Origin: DAITQM01 sp039794245
GTDB lineage: Bacteria > Pseudomonadota > Gammaproteobacteria > Xanthomonadales > Wenzhouxiangellaceae
Assembly: GCA_039794245.1 (NCBI GenBank)
Contig: JBDIVS010000005.1
Span: 1-64,000 of the forward strand
Direction of reading: 5' to 3'
Length of the DNA: 64,000 bases
The notes beneath the pieces were generated by a model. The model was not told where the DNA came from, ran no database searches, and saw only the letters and a program-made list of their open reading frames with translations. The translations under genes were made by a program, and so were the position numbers. Positions 26,017 to 34,305 of this stretch are shown one piece after another (the stretch's first letter is position 1; every line of letters begins with the position of its first letter).

Positions 26017-26047
26017 CCAAGACTAATGCAGGGCTGCGAAGTTTCAT
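25811..26047 (-). CDS. Small hypothetical protein within the repeat element
   Basis: A 78-codon ORF starts 20 bp after the DUF2520 stop and is preceded by GAGGA at a workable distance. The protein is basic, with KLRSPALVLAQLLHKFPEF and RQMRRERNAARAE; I do not recognise a family and see no signal peptide or membrane helix. Its last 37 or so codons lie in the inverted repeat. The copy at 28.6 kb keeps the same C-terminal reading (GRETGRVTPGEFDALTKIL) with conservative changes, which hints that the frame was once under selection. Expression is uncertain. Confidence 0.35.
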   Translation of the reverse strand: MKLRSPALVLAQLLHKFPEFSVKLVSTAWPIARQMRRERNAARAECRDWFSMRRPLGRETGRVTPGEFDALTKILITY

Positions 26048-26067
26048 TGTGGAGCATCCTCTTTTTT

Positions 26068-26922
26068 CTATTCCACCTGCCGTTGCGCGACCAGTTCAGC
26101 CAACAGTTCGAACAAAACGCCGGCGCTCCGCCCTGCCGGAGTGTCGGGCAAGGCCGCCGCGAGGCGGGCGATAGCGGCCTTATCGCCGCGTTCGAGCGGC
26201 CCGGTCAAGGCGGCCTCGGGTCCGAGTTCGGCACATTGCCTGACGGCGCGCGAGGCGAGCCCGGCGAGCAACGACCGGGCACGCGGCGCGGCCAACCCGG
26301 CAGCGGCGGCGAGCGCTTCGGCGGCGGCCAGCACCGAGACGGTGGCGTTGCTGGCCAGAATCGCGGCGGCATGGTACAAGCGGCGATCGATACCGCGCCC
26401 ATCGATCACCTGGCCGCCGATCGCCCTGAAGGCCGGCGACAAGCTACGGCACGCCCGTTCGTCGCCGTCGAGCAGGCAATAGGTACCGGAAAAATCGCGC
26501 ACCGCGCTCGCCGGATCGGCAAACGCCAGTGCCGGGTGCACGGCGCCGACTGCGGTGCCGCCGGCACGCAACGGCGCCAGCACTTCGGCATCATATCCGG
26601 CACTCAGGTGAAACGCCACGTCGGGCGCGATCCCAGCCGCGGCAAGCCCGGCGGCGGCGCCAGCGAGCGCGCTGTCGGGCAGACCGAGGAGCAGGATATG
26701 GCAACTCTTCAATTCATCCGTAGCGGCGGCAAACCCGGCGCCGATGAAGCGGGCCGCCTGCCAGGCGCTTTCCCGACTGCGATTGGTCAACGGACCGATT
26801 TCGAAAATGCCGGCGCCGTGCCACAGACGCGCCAGCGTCCGCGCCGCCCGGCCGGCACCGAACACGCCGAGGCGCAGGGCGGTGCTGTTGCTGATCTGGT
26901 CTGACCCGGTAGCGCTGGTCAT
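26068..26922 (-). CDS. DUF2520 Rossmann-fold protein (NADP-dependent oxidoreductase-like)
   Basis: The 284-residue protein starts at the ATG at 26922, overlapping the rhomboid stop as ATGA. It has an N-terminal NAD(P)-binding fold (LGVFGAGRAARTLARLW, GxGxxA near residue 21; ILLLGLPDSALAGAA). The C-terminal helical domain of the DUF2520/pyrroline-5-carboxylate-reductase-like superfamily follows (LYHAAAILASNATVSVLAAAE, AALTGPLERGDKAAIARL). No substrate is known for this family; it is often next to unrelated housekeeping genes. A longer upstream frame overlaps the rhomboid gene and was rejected. Confidence 0.88.
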   Translation of the reverse strand: MTSATGSDQISNSTALRLGVFGAGRAARTLARLWHGAGIFEIGPLTNRSRESAWQAARFIGAGFAAATDELKSCHILLLGLPDSALAGAAAGLAAAGIAPDVAFHLSAGYDAEVLAPLRAGGTAVGAVHPALAFADPASAVRDFSGTYCLLDGDERACRSLSPAFRAIGGQVIDGRGIDRRLYHAAAILASNATVSVLAAAEALAAAAGLAAPRARSLLAGLASRAVRQCAELGPEAALTGPLERGDKAAIARLAAALPDTPAGRSAGVLFELLAELVAQRQVE

Positions 26923-27599
26923 CTGCCGGGCGGCGGGCTGTCCGGCGGCTCGCCTTCCTCGTCTTCCCACTCGTAATGCTTGCGCGGCGGCCGGTCCCAG
27001 CGGCGATAGACAAAGGACAAAATCGCGCCGAGCAGGGCGCCGGATAAATGCAGCTCCCACGACATCGGGCCGCGCCCCGGCACGATGCCGTACAGCATAG
27101 AACCGTAAAGAAAATAAATCAGCAGCGAAACACCGATCGAGCGGACATCGCGGCGCACCAGACCGGAGACGAAAACATAGGCCAGCATGCCGTAGATCAG
27201 GCCGCTGGCCCCGACGTGCAGATCGGGGCGGGCGAACGTCCAGGCGATGAGCGGGGTGCCGAGATAGAGCACCGGGAACACCCTGAGTGCCGAATTGGGG
27301 TACAGAAACAGCAAGGCGGTGCCGCCGACCAGAAGCGGCACGGTGTTCGAGACGAGATGGCCGAAACTGCCGTGCAGCACTGGCGTGGTGAGCACGCCGA
27401 GCAGGCCGGCCGGGCGGCGCGGCATCAGGCCGTAGCGCACCAGATCGAGGTGCAGCAGATGATCGACGAGAAAAACCACCCACAGCACGGCGGTGAACAG
27501 CAACGCCAGGCGGAACGCCAGCAGCAGGTTCTGCGCCGCCCGCGGCGAGGCGGTGTAGGACGGATCGGGCAGATCAACCCGCATCGCCCTGCCCTGCAT
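26919..27599 (-). CDS. Rhomboid-family intramembrane serine protease
   Basis: This 226-residue inner-membrane protein has about six membrane helices. The catalytic Ser lies in VGASGLIYGMLAY (GxSG) and the His in ELHLSGALLGAILSF, completing the Ser-His dyad; Asn in HLVSNTVPL fits the oxyanion site. The C-terminus is acidic and proline-rich (EWEDEEGEPPDSPPPG), probably cytoplasmic. Start at 27599 is chosen for AGGTGG upstream; 27584 is an alternative. Its start overlaps the acyltransferase by 26 bp and its stop overlaps DUF2520, so the three form one transcript. Substrate unknown. Some bacteria use rhomboid-like rhombosortases on GlyGly-CTERM proteins, but this one looks like a general rhomboid. 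Confidence 0.9.
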   Translation of the reverse strand: MQGRAMRVDLPDPSYTASPRAAQNLLLAFRLALLFTAVLWVVFLVDHLLHLDLVRYGLMPRRPAGLLGVLTTPVLHGSFGHLVSNTVPLLVGGTALLFLYPNSALRVFPVLYLGTPLIAWTFARPDLHVGASGLIYGMLAYVFVSGLVRRDVRSIGVSLLIYFLYGSMLYGIVPGRGPMSWELHLSGALLGAILSFVYRRWDRPPRKHYEWEDEEGEPPDSPPPGR

Positions 27600-28413
27600 C
27601 AGGAACCACCTGCGCAGCGATCCAGTGCTGCACCCGGTCGCGCAGCGGCTTGATGTCATCTTCGCCAAGGCCCGCGGTCTCGATCGGGGGATGAATGGTG
27701 ATCGTCACCTCGCCCGGCCTAAGGCCGAAAGCGCCGGGCGGAAACACCCGTCGCGTCCCGGAAATCGCCACCGGCACCAGCGGCAGACCCTGTTCGATCG
27801 CGATCCGGAACGCCCCGCTCTTGAACGGCAGCACCCGGCCGTCGCGGCTGCGCGTCCCTTCGGCAAAAAACAACAAGCCGACACCGGGGTTGAAGGTAGC
27901 GAGTTTCTCCTCGATCCGGCGCCGGGCTTCGGGACCGGCGTTGCGGTCAATCGCGATATGGCCGAGCGCCACGGCGCCGCGCCCGACCAGCGGAATGTTC
28001 ATCACCTCCTGCTTCATCACCCAGCGCAGGTCGCGGTTGAGCCAGCGGTACAGCACCGGCACGTCGAACTGGCTCTGGTGATTGGCGGCGACGACGATTG
28101 CACCGGCCGGCGCGATCGGCCAGGCGCCGCGGATGTGAACCCGGACCGGCAGCGCGGCGGTCAGCAACAAGGCCCAGGGCCGGGTGATCCACCGCCCGCC
28201 CCGCTCGGCGCCGAGCAGCGGCGCAAACAACAGCGCCGCCAGCGCCGCCAGCGCCGTGGCGATGATCGCCAGCAAAGCATAGAGCGTATGGCCCCACAGC
28301 AGACCGCCAAAGGCGGCCAGCCTTGCTGTGATCGGCGCCGCGATGGATGCGATCTTCCCGGACATGGGCTGCCATGCTAACCCAAAAACGGGCGGCGCGG
28401 AATCGCTGTCCAT
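27574..28413 (-). CDS. 1-acyl-sn-glycerol-3-phosphate acyltransferase (PlsC-like)
   Basis: PlsC-type enzymes transfer an acyl chain to lysophosphatidate at the inner membrane to make phosphatidate. The 279-residue protein has two N-terminal hydrophobic helices (about 35-70 and 82-92), then motif I NHQSQFD, the motif II region GHIAIDRN, motif III FAEGTRSRDG and motif IV LVPVAISGTRRVFPPG. An alternative start at Met17 (28365) is possible. It opens the plsC-like/rhomboid/DUF2520 unit that lies between the inverted repeats. Confidence 0.9.
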   Translation of the reverse strand: MDSDSAPPVFGLAWQPMSGKIASIAAPITARLAAFGGLLWGHTLYALLAIIATALAALAALLFAPLLGAERGGRWITRPWALLLTAALPVRVHIRGAWPIAPAGAIVVAANHQSQFDVPVLYRWLNRDLRWVMKQEVMNIPLVGRGAVALGHIAIDRNAGPEARRRIEEKLATFNPGVGLLFFAEGTRSRDGRVLPFKSGAFRIAIEQGLPLVPVAISGTRRVFPPGAFGLRPGEVTITIHPPIETAGLGEDDIKPLRDRVQHWIAAQVVPDAGQGDAG

Positions 28414-28509
28414 ATCGCTCCCAGCAGGAGCGAGGCGCAGGCGATAGTGATTCTATCGCCCAGCCGATGGACGCCGCCCGCGGGCGTTTGGGACGCAACC
28501 TACCGGGAC

Positions 28510-28605
28510 GGGGCGCTAAGCGCGCCGGGCGGCGTTGCTCGTCGCTGATTTGGAATGACCAAACTTCGCTCCTCGCGCCTTGCCCGGCACGCTTAGCGCC
28601 GCCGT
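28510..28605. repeat. Long imperfect palindrome beside inverted-repeat copy B
   Basis: GGCGCTAAGCGCGCCGGGC near 28512 is matched in reverse complement by GCCCGGCACGCTTAGCGCC near 28582-28600, with inner TTTGG/CCAAA around the centre (28550-28563). The whole 96 bp can fold into one long imperfect hairpin. No ORF is credible. It abuts copy B and may be another small non-autonomous element or a structured transcript; it lies upstream of the plsC-like gene on the other strand. Confidence 0.5.
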
Positions 28606-28612
28606 CGCGGCC

Positions 28613-28776
28613 GCGCAGAATGCCGAGATCGGTTCTCTATGCGCCACCCGCTTGGGCGAGAAACCGGGCGCGTCACCCCAGGTGAATTCGATGCTTTAAC
28701 TAAAATTCTCATGACTTATTGATTTAATGAAGAAATATATAAATTCGAGCAAAATTTATGTAACTGTTGGGTAAAC
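28613..28776. repeat. Inverted repeat copy B (partner at 25757-25921)
   Basis: This is the reverse-complement counterpart of copy A, about 96% identical over 164 bp, including the AT-rich half and the C-terminal codons of the small ORF. It lacks the 95 bp that follow in copy A. On its right side it truncates the parD relic. Confidence 0.88.
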
Positions 28777-29003
28777 TGCTGGCGGGCGATGACCTTCAAC
28801 TCCTCCATCGAGCGGTCGCCTGCGCCGCTGACGAGGCCGGCATTGACGAGATCCTGCAAGTGTGCAATTTTAGCTGTTCATTCCTGATCCTGGCGGATCA
28901 GATGGCGCATATAATGGCTGGTATTGGCAAAACGGCCCGCCCGGGCTTGCTGCTCGACCCACGACTTCATGCCGTCGGGTATAGAAACATCCATCGTTGC
29001 CAT
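28777..29003 (-). pseudogene. parD-like antitoxin with nonsense mutation and lost 3' end
   Basis: From the ATG at 29003 the frame reads MATMDVSIPDGMKSWVEQQ and continues as a ribbon-helix-helix ParD antitoxin (SHYMRHLIRQDQE). It hits TGA at 28880-28878 after 41 codons. Reading on in the same frame gives TAKIAHLQDLVNAGLVSGAG and MEELKVIARQQ, the expected rest of a ParD, so the stop looks like a CGA-to-TGA change. The frame then runs into inverted-repeat copy B at about 28776. No parE toxin gene follows. The intact 41 codons cover the DNA-binding part, so a short peptide could still be made. The upstream ribosome site is duplicated. Confidence 0.8.
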
Positions 29004-29092
29004 ATGCGAATCACCTCTGGCGAATCACCTCCTGGAATGTGACTGTGCCATGGATTGGCAAACTTTGTCAATGATGCGGGAACGGGACAGAA
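29004..29092 (-). promoter_or_regulatory. Upstream region of parD with duplicated ribosome-binding segment
   Basis: Read leftward, a TTGACA box (29071-29066) could be a -35 element; no good -10 is evident. Just before the parD ATG the segment AGGTGATTCGC occurs twice (within 29004-29033), so there are two Shine-Dalgarno sequences, GAGG-type near the start and GGAGG further up. Antitoxin operators often lie here, but no clear palindrome is visible. Confidence 0.35.
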
Positions 29093-32000
29093 TCAAAGCC
29101 CAGGGTTAACCCGATCCCAGGCGGCGGCGAGGCGTTTGGCGGAGATGGGGTGGCGGGTTTTCAGCGGCTGGGCGAACAGCGAGATGCGGTATTCCTCGAT
29201 CAGCCAGCGGTAGGTGTCGAGTTCGGCGCTGTAGCCGTGGTGGTGATAGTGGTGGAGATAGTTTTGCCACCACGGGGCGATTTCGGCCAGCCGGGCGCTG
29301 TCGCGCGCCGGGTCGGCCGACAGGCGCTCCACGCGGCGGGCGATGCCTTCGAGATACCGCGGGTACTCGGCAAGCCGGGCACCGTCGATATCGCCGAGGA
29401 ATCCAGGATAGACGAGATCGTCCAACTGGCTGGCGATATCGGCGGCAGCCGGTTTTGACAACCGGCGAACCGCCGCCATCCGGCCGAGTATGCGGCGGCG
29501 CTCGCCGAGCACTGCGGCAAGCGTTTCGACCCGCCGCGTGCCCTCGGGCACGGCAATGCGCCGCACGGCATCCAGCGCGGCGTCGAACGACGCCCTGTCG
29601 CGCACCGCCCAGGGCTCGGCGATCGTCTCGGCGGCAAGCTGGACGAGAAGATCGGCGACCAGCACCGCCACGCCGCCGAGCGATCCGGCGGCAAGTGCCA
29701 TGTCGCGGCCTGGCAATTTAGCTAAATAACGTATTTCCTTGGTGAGTGATGAGCATATCAGCCGGGCCAGACCGGCGGCATGTTCGGCTTCGGCTTCGTC
29801 GCGGTCATCGAACAGCCTAAGCCCGGCGGCCTCGTCGCCGGCGACCAGTGCCGGCCAGGCGGGCAGGCCGTCGGCGGTCGTGACCGTTTCGGGCAAGGCG
29901 CCGAAATCCCATTCCATCAGGCCGTCGCGATGCCACTTCTTACCGGCCGCGGCGTGCAGGGCCTGCCGGGCGCGGTGGCCGAAACGCTGTTGCAGGGCGC
30001 TGAGATCGCGGCCTTCGGCGAGCGTTTCACCGCCCTCGTCGAGCACCCGGACATTCATCGATAAATACGGCGGGAGCCGCGCCTCGGCGAATTCGCCGGC
30101 GGCGATCTCGCGCCCGACGATCGCCCCGGCTTCGCGGGCCAGCGCGGCGCGCAGCGAACCGCGCGGCGCGGCCGGCATACCTTCGGCGGTGGCTTCCAGA
30201 CGCTCGATCAGTGCCAGCGCAAATTCGCTAGCCGGACTCAAGGCGCGGCGCAAAGGCTTGGGCAGCGTGCCGATCAGGGCGGCGATTATCTCCCGGAGCA
30301 GACCGGGGACCAGCCATTCCAGATCCTCCGGAGTGATCCGGTTCAAGGCCGTCACCGGCACTTCGATCGTCACGCCGTCGCCGGCTTCGCCCGGCGCAAA
30401 AAGATAATGCAGCCCAAACCGCCGGCCATGTCGTTCGAGCGTTTCGGGAAAATCGGCGGCTTCGGCGGCCTCGGCTTTTTCGCGCCAGGCGGCCGGGAAG
30501 CGGAGCGCCCGATCGCGCGCTTCGCCACCGGCCCGATACCATGCCAGAAACGCGGCGCGATCAGTGATCTCCGGTGGGATCGCGGCGGCGAAAAAGGCGA
30601 TTTTCTCGGAGTCGGCAGGAACGATGCCGCGCCGGCGGCGCCGCTGTTCGATGGCTTCCAGGGCGGCGATGGTGTCGCGGTTGGCGGCGACGAACGGTGC
30701 CTCCGGCATCACTGCGCCGGTGACGACCGCCTGTTCGAGAAAGACGGCGCAGGCGGTATCTGGATCGTGCAGGGCGTAAGGCACGCGGCGCCGTTCGGCT
30801 AACGTCAGGCCGTAAAGCGTGACCTGGTCGTACCCCATCACCCGGCCGCGGCGGTTGTCCCAATACGGATCGAAATAGCGGTGGCGCAATAGATGGCCGC
30901 CCTGCCGTTCGATCATCGGCGTCTCGATCGCCGCAACGGTCCGGCCGTACACTCTCGCCGTTTCGACGATTTCGGCGCACATCACCCACGTCGCCTTGCC
31001 GCGCGCCACGCCCGACCCCGGAAAAAGGTGGAACCGCCGGCCGCGCGCCCCGAGGTAATCGCCGCTTTCTTCGTCCAGCCGGCCGATCCGGCCGAGCAGG
31101 CCGCTGAGCAGCGCCTCGTGAATCGCCGCGCCGGCAGCCGGTTTGGCGTCGATCGTCATGCCGGCCTCGAGACAGAGCTCGGCGAGTTGGTGACGCAGAT
31201 CCTGCCATTCTCGGATGCGCTGCGGCGCCAGGAAGGCGCCCTCCAGCGCCCGGCGATACGCCGCGCTGCCGAGATCACGCCGCTGTTCGCCGACCCACTG
31301 CCAAAGGTTCAACAAGGCGGCGAAATCGGAAGCCGGGTCGTTGAACCGGGCATGCGCCTCGTCGGCCGCCTGCCGGGCGTCGGCCGGCCTTAAGCGGGGA
31401 TCGGGAACGGCGAGCGCCGCGGCCAGGATCAGCACCTCACGCAGGCAACCCAGATCGCCGGCGGCGAGCAGCATGCGACCGAGCCGGACGTCGATCGGCA
31501 GGCGCGCCAGGCGCCGACCGAGCGGCGTCAGATGGCGGTCCTGATCGACCGCCTGCAGCTCGAACAACTGCTGGTAGGCATCGCTGATCATCGCCCTGGG
31601 CGGCGGCTCGATGAACGGAAACGCTTCGACCTCGCCAAGGCCCAGCGCGGCAAGCCGGAGGATCACGCCGGCCAGCGAGGTACGCAGGATTTCCGGCTCG
31701 GTGTACAGCGGCCGGGCGGCGAAATCGTCTTCGCCGTAAAGGCGGATGCAGACGCCCGGCCCGAGCCGGCCGCAGCGTCCGGCACGCTGCGCGGCGCTGG
31801 CTTGCGAGATTGGCTCGATGGGCAGCCGCTGCAACTGCGAGCGCTGGGAATAACGCGAAACGCGCGCCCGCCCGGTGTCGATCACGAATCGGATGCGCGG
31901 CACGGTCAGCGAGGTTTCGGCAACGTTGGTGGCGAGCACGATGCGCCGCGCCGCGCCGGGGTGGAAGATGCGTTGCTGGGCGGCATCGCCGAGCCGGGCG

Positions 32001-32893
32001 TACAGCGGCAGAATTTCGGTATGTCTGAGATTGCGGCGGCGCAGAAAATCGGCGGTGTCGTGGATTTCGCGCTCGCCGCTCAAAAACACCAGAATATCGC
32101 CGCCCGGATCGAGCGCCCCGAGTTCATCGACGGCGGCGGCGATGGCCTGCGGCTGGCCGGCGTCCCCAGCCTCGGCCGGCGGCCGGTAGCGGACCTCGAC
32201 CGGGTATGTGCGGCCCTCGACCTGGATCACCGGCGCCCCGCCGAAATGCGCCGCGAAGCGCGCCGTATCGATCGTCGCCGAGGTCACGATCAATTTCAGA
32301 TCGGGTCTTTGGGGTAATAGTTTTTTCAGATACCCCAGAAGAAAATCGATATTGAGGCTGCGCTCGTGGGCTTCATCGACGATGATCGTGTCGTAGGCAT
32401 CGAGCCGGCGGTCGCCCGGTATTGCGGCGAGCAGGATACCGTCGGTGACGAATTTGATCCGGGTTTCGGGCGTGCTCCGATCCTTGAAGCGCACCTGATA
32501 GCCGACGACATCGCCGAGCGCCACACCGAGTTCTTCGGCGACGCGCGCCGCCAGGCTGCGGGCCGCCAGCCGCCTGGGTTGCGTGCAGGCGATCACGCCA
32601 CGCACACCGCGGCCGGCAGCCAGGCACAGTTTCGGCAACTGGGTCGATTTTCCCGAGCCGGTATCGCCGGCGACGATCACCACCTGGTACCGTTCGAGCG
32701 CTGCGACGATATCGTCGCAGCGGGCACTGATCGGCAGGTCGGAGGGGAAAGCGATGGCCGGGACCGCGGCGCGGTGCGCCCGGACCTCGGATGCCGACTC
32801 GATCATGCGCCGGCGCCAATCGTGAAGCTCGGGATCGCCGGGCGGCCGGCGGCGGGCGATGTGGCGGCAAAAACGCGCCCACTCGGCCTGCAT
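29093..32893 (-). CDS. hrpA: ATP-dependent RNA helicase HrpA (DEAH box)
   Basis: HrpA is a large DEAH-box helicase that rescues stalled or collided ribosomes by splitting them. From the ATG at 32893 the protein has 1266 residues (E. coli about 1300). The core shows Walker A VAGDTGSGKSTQLPK, TQPRRLAARSLAARV, DEAH in IIVDEAHERSLNIDFLLGYL, SAT in IVTSATIDT, the second RecA domain with NVAETSLTVPRIRFVIDTG and QRAGRCGRLGPG, then the helicase-associated domain and a long C-terminal DUF3418 region. The frame stays open upstream over tesA; another ATG at 32989, which would overlap tesA by 26 bp, is possible. I chose 32893 because similarity seems to begin there. Confidence 0.93.
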   Translation of the reverse strand: MQAEWARFCRHIARRRPPGDPELHDWRRRMIESASEVRAHRAAVPAIAFPSDLPISARCDDIVAALERYQVVIVAGDTGSGKSTQLPKLCLAAGRGVRGVIACTQPRRLAARSLAARVAEELGVALGDVVGYQVRFKDRSTPETRIKFVTDGILLAAIPGDRRLDAYDTIIVDEAHERSLNIDFLLGYLKKLLPQRPDLKLIVTSATIDTARFAAHFGGAPVIQVEGRTYPVEVRYRPPAEAGDAGQPQAIAAAVDELGALDPGGDILVFLSGEREIHDTADFLRRRNLRHTEILPLYARLGDAAQQRIFHPGAARRIVLATNVAETSLTVPRIRFVIDTGRARVSRYSQRSQLQRLPIEPISQASAAQRAGRCGRLGPGVCIRLYGEDDFAARPLYTEPEILRTSLAGVILRLAALGLGEVEAFPFIEPPPRAMISDAYQQLFELQAVDQDRHLTPLGRRLARLPIDVRLGRMLLAAGDLGCLREVLILAAALAVPDPRLRPADARQAADEAHARFNDPASDFAALLNLWQWVGEQRRDLGSAAYRRALEGAFLAPQRIREWQDLRHQLAELCLEAGMTIDAKPAAGAAIHEALLSGLLGRIGRLDEESGDYLGARGRRFHLFPGSGVARGKATWVMCAEIVETARVYGRTVAAIETPMIERQGGHLLRHRYFDPYWDNRRGRVMGYDQVTLYGLTLAERRRVPYALHDPDTACAVFLEQAVVTGAVMPEAPFVAANRDTIAALEAIEQRRRRRGIVPADSEKIAFFAAAIPPEITDRAAFLAWYRAGGEARDRALRFPAAWREKAEAAEAADFPETLERHGRRFGLHYLFAPGEAGDGVTIEVPVTALNRITPEDLEWLVPGLLREIIAALIGTLPKPLRRALSPASEFALALIERLEATAEGMPAAPRGSLRAALAREAGAIVGREIAAGEFAEARLPPYLSMNVRVLDEGGETLAEGRDLSALQQRFGHRARQALHAAAGKKWHRDGLMEWDFGALPETVTTADGLPAWPALVAGDEAAGLRLFDDRDEAEAEHAAGLARLICSSLTKEIRYLAKLPGRDMALAAGSLGGVAVLVADLLVQLAAETIAEPWAVRDRASFDAALDAVRRIAVPEGTRRVETLAAVLGERRRILGRMAAVRRLSKPAAADIASQLDDLVYPGFLGDIDGARLAEYPRYLEGIARRVERLSADPARDSARLAEIAPWWQNYLHHYHHHGYSAELDTYRWLIEEYRISLFAQPLKTRHPISAKRLAAAWDRVNPGL

Positions 32894-32963
32894 TACTTCG
32901 CCGGGCGTAAGGCCCCAGGCGGCAAGCAGGCGGCCGGCCCGGCCCGCCGGGCCGGTCCGGCGT

Positions 32964-33629
32964 TCAGTCGCCGCCGGCGCCACCGGCATCGTCGGGCATG
33001 GCGAGCACAGGTTCGAGCAGCGGCCAGACGTTGTCGAGCAGCTGGGGTTGGGCCTCGGCGGTCGGATGCAGACCGTCGGTCTGCATCCATTCGGCCTGGT
33101 CGGCGACGCCGGCCAAGAGAAAGGGCACCAATGGCAGGCCATAGTGCTCGGCGAGGTCGGTATAAACCGCCTCGAAGCGGTCCCGGTACACTTCGCCGTA
33201 ATTGGCCGGCAGGCGCATGCCGATCAGCAGTGTCTCGGTGCCGATCTCCGCCGCGGCGTCGATGATCATCGCCAGATTGCGTTGCAGGCGCCGGGGTGAC
33301 AGACCGCGCAGGCCGTCGTTGGCGCCGAGCTCGAGGATCAAGATCGCCGGCCGGTAGCGGGCGAACAGCGATGGGCAGCGCGCCAGGCCGCCCTCCGAGG
33401 TTTCGCCGGGAATGCTGGCGTTGATCACCCGCCAGGGCGTCCCGCGGCGTCCGGCGCGCGCTTCCAGCCGGCGCTGCAACAGGCTGACCCAGCCCTCGGC
33501 TTCGCCGATCTGGTGCGCCGCGCTCAGGCTGTCGCCGAGAACCAGCAGGGTTTTTTCGGGTCTGTCCTCTGCGACCGACGGCACGGCGGCCAACAACAAA
33601 GGCACGAGAATGAACGACCGGAACATCAT
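32964..33629 (-). CDS. tesA: Periplasmic lysophospholipase/arylesterase TesA (SGNH hydrolase)
   Basis: TesA is a multifunctional periplasmic esterase, thioesterase and lysophospholipase. The 221-residue product starts at the ATG at 33629 after GAGGAG. It has a signal peptide (FILVPLLLAAVPSVA) and the SGNH blocks: LVLGDSLSAAHQ (nucleophile Ser), the Gly block NASIPGETSEGG, GANDGLRG (Asn) and DGLHPTAEAQP (Asp and His). The longer frame to 33848 lies antisense to ybbA and was rejected. It is divergent from ybbA with almost no gap, as in E. coli, where tesA, ybbA and ybbP are neighbours. Confidence 0.93.
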   Translation of the reverse strand: MMFRSFILVPLLLAAVPSVAEDRPEKTLLVLGDSLSAAHQIGEAEGWVSLLQRRLEARAGRRGTPWRVINASIPGETSEGGLARCPSLFARYRPAILILELGANDGLRGLSPRRLQRNLAMIIDAAAEIGTETLLIGMRLPANYGEVYRDRFEAVYTDLAEHYGLPLVPFLLAGVADQAEWMQTDGLHPTAEAQPQLLDNVWPLLEPVLAMPDDAGGAGGD

Positions 33630-33651
33630 TTTGCGCTGCTCCTCATTGAGC

Positions 33652-34305
33652 ATGACCGTAGCTTCCCGGGTGGTGGACGGGGCGCGGCGCGACCTCGAGA
33701 TCCTGGGCAGTGTCGATTTTTCGCTGGCCCGCGGCGAGGCGGTGGCCGTGATGGGGGCTTCGGGATCGGGCAAATCGACGCTGCTCGGGTTGCTCGCCGG
33801 GCTCGATCGGGCCACCTCGGGCGATATCATACTGGATGGCACTGCCATTGGTGCTCTCGACGAGGACCAGCGAGCCGCACTGCGGCGCCGGCGGATCGGC
33901 TTTGTCTTTCAATCCTTTCACCTGCTACCGGCCCTGAACGCACTGGACAACGTGCGCCTGGCGCTCGAGGTCGCCGGCCTGCCCGATGCTGCCGGGCGGG
34001 CCAGGGCGGCACTCGATCGGGTGGGCCTGGCGGCGCGGGCGGCGCATTATCCCGGAGAATTGTCCGGCGGCGAGCAGCAACGCGTCGCGCTGGCCCGCGC
34101 TTTCTGCACCGATCCTTTGTTGCTGCTTGCCGACGAGCCGACCGGCAACCTCGACCGCCGCACCGGCCGCCAGATCGCCGATCTGATGTTCGAACTCAAA
34201 GCCGCCGGCGGCACCAGCCTGGTGCTGGTCACCCACGACGAGGCGCTGGCGGCGCGCTGCGACCGCCGCCTGCTGCTCGAAGACGGCCGCTTGCATTCGT
34301 GTTGA
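33652..34305 (+). CDS. ybbA: ABC transporter ATP-binding protein (YbbA type)
   Basis: This is the cytoplasmic ATPase of a MacB/LolD-like exporter paired with the permease downstream. The 217 residues from the ATG at 33652 show Walker A GASGSGKSTLLGL, Q-loop FVFQSFHLLPALNALDNV, signature LSGGEQQRVALARAF, Walker B LLLADEPTGNLD and H-loop LVLVTHDEAL. An ATG at 33610 is an alternative start, but it would overlap tesA's start region. E. coli YbbA-YbbP is of uncertain substrate and lies next to tesA, so a lipid-related export role is often assumed; that is inference. Confidence 0.92.
   Translation: MTVASRVVDGARRDLEILGSVDFSLARGEAVAVMGASGSGKSTLLGLLAGLDRATSGDIILDGTAIGALDEDQRAALRRRRIGFVFQSFHLLPALNALDNVRLALEVAGLPDAAGRARAALDRVGLAARAAHYPGELSGGEQQRVALARAFCTDPLLLLADEPTGNLDRRTGRQIADLMFELKAAGGTSLVLVTHDEALAARCDRRLLLEDGRLHSC

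Noticed and set aside
28767..29042. Rightward 91-codon ORF
   Set aside because: It is antisense to the ParD relic, whose own frame matches a known family.
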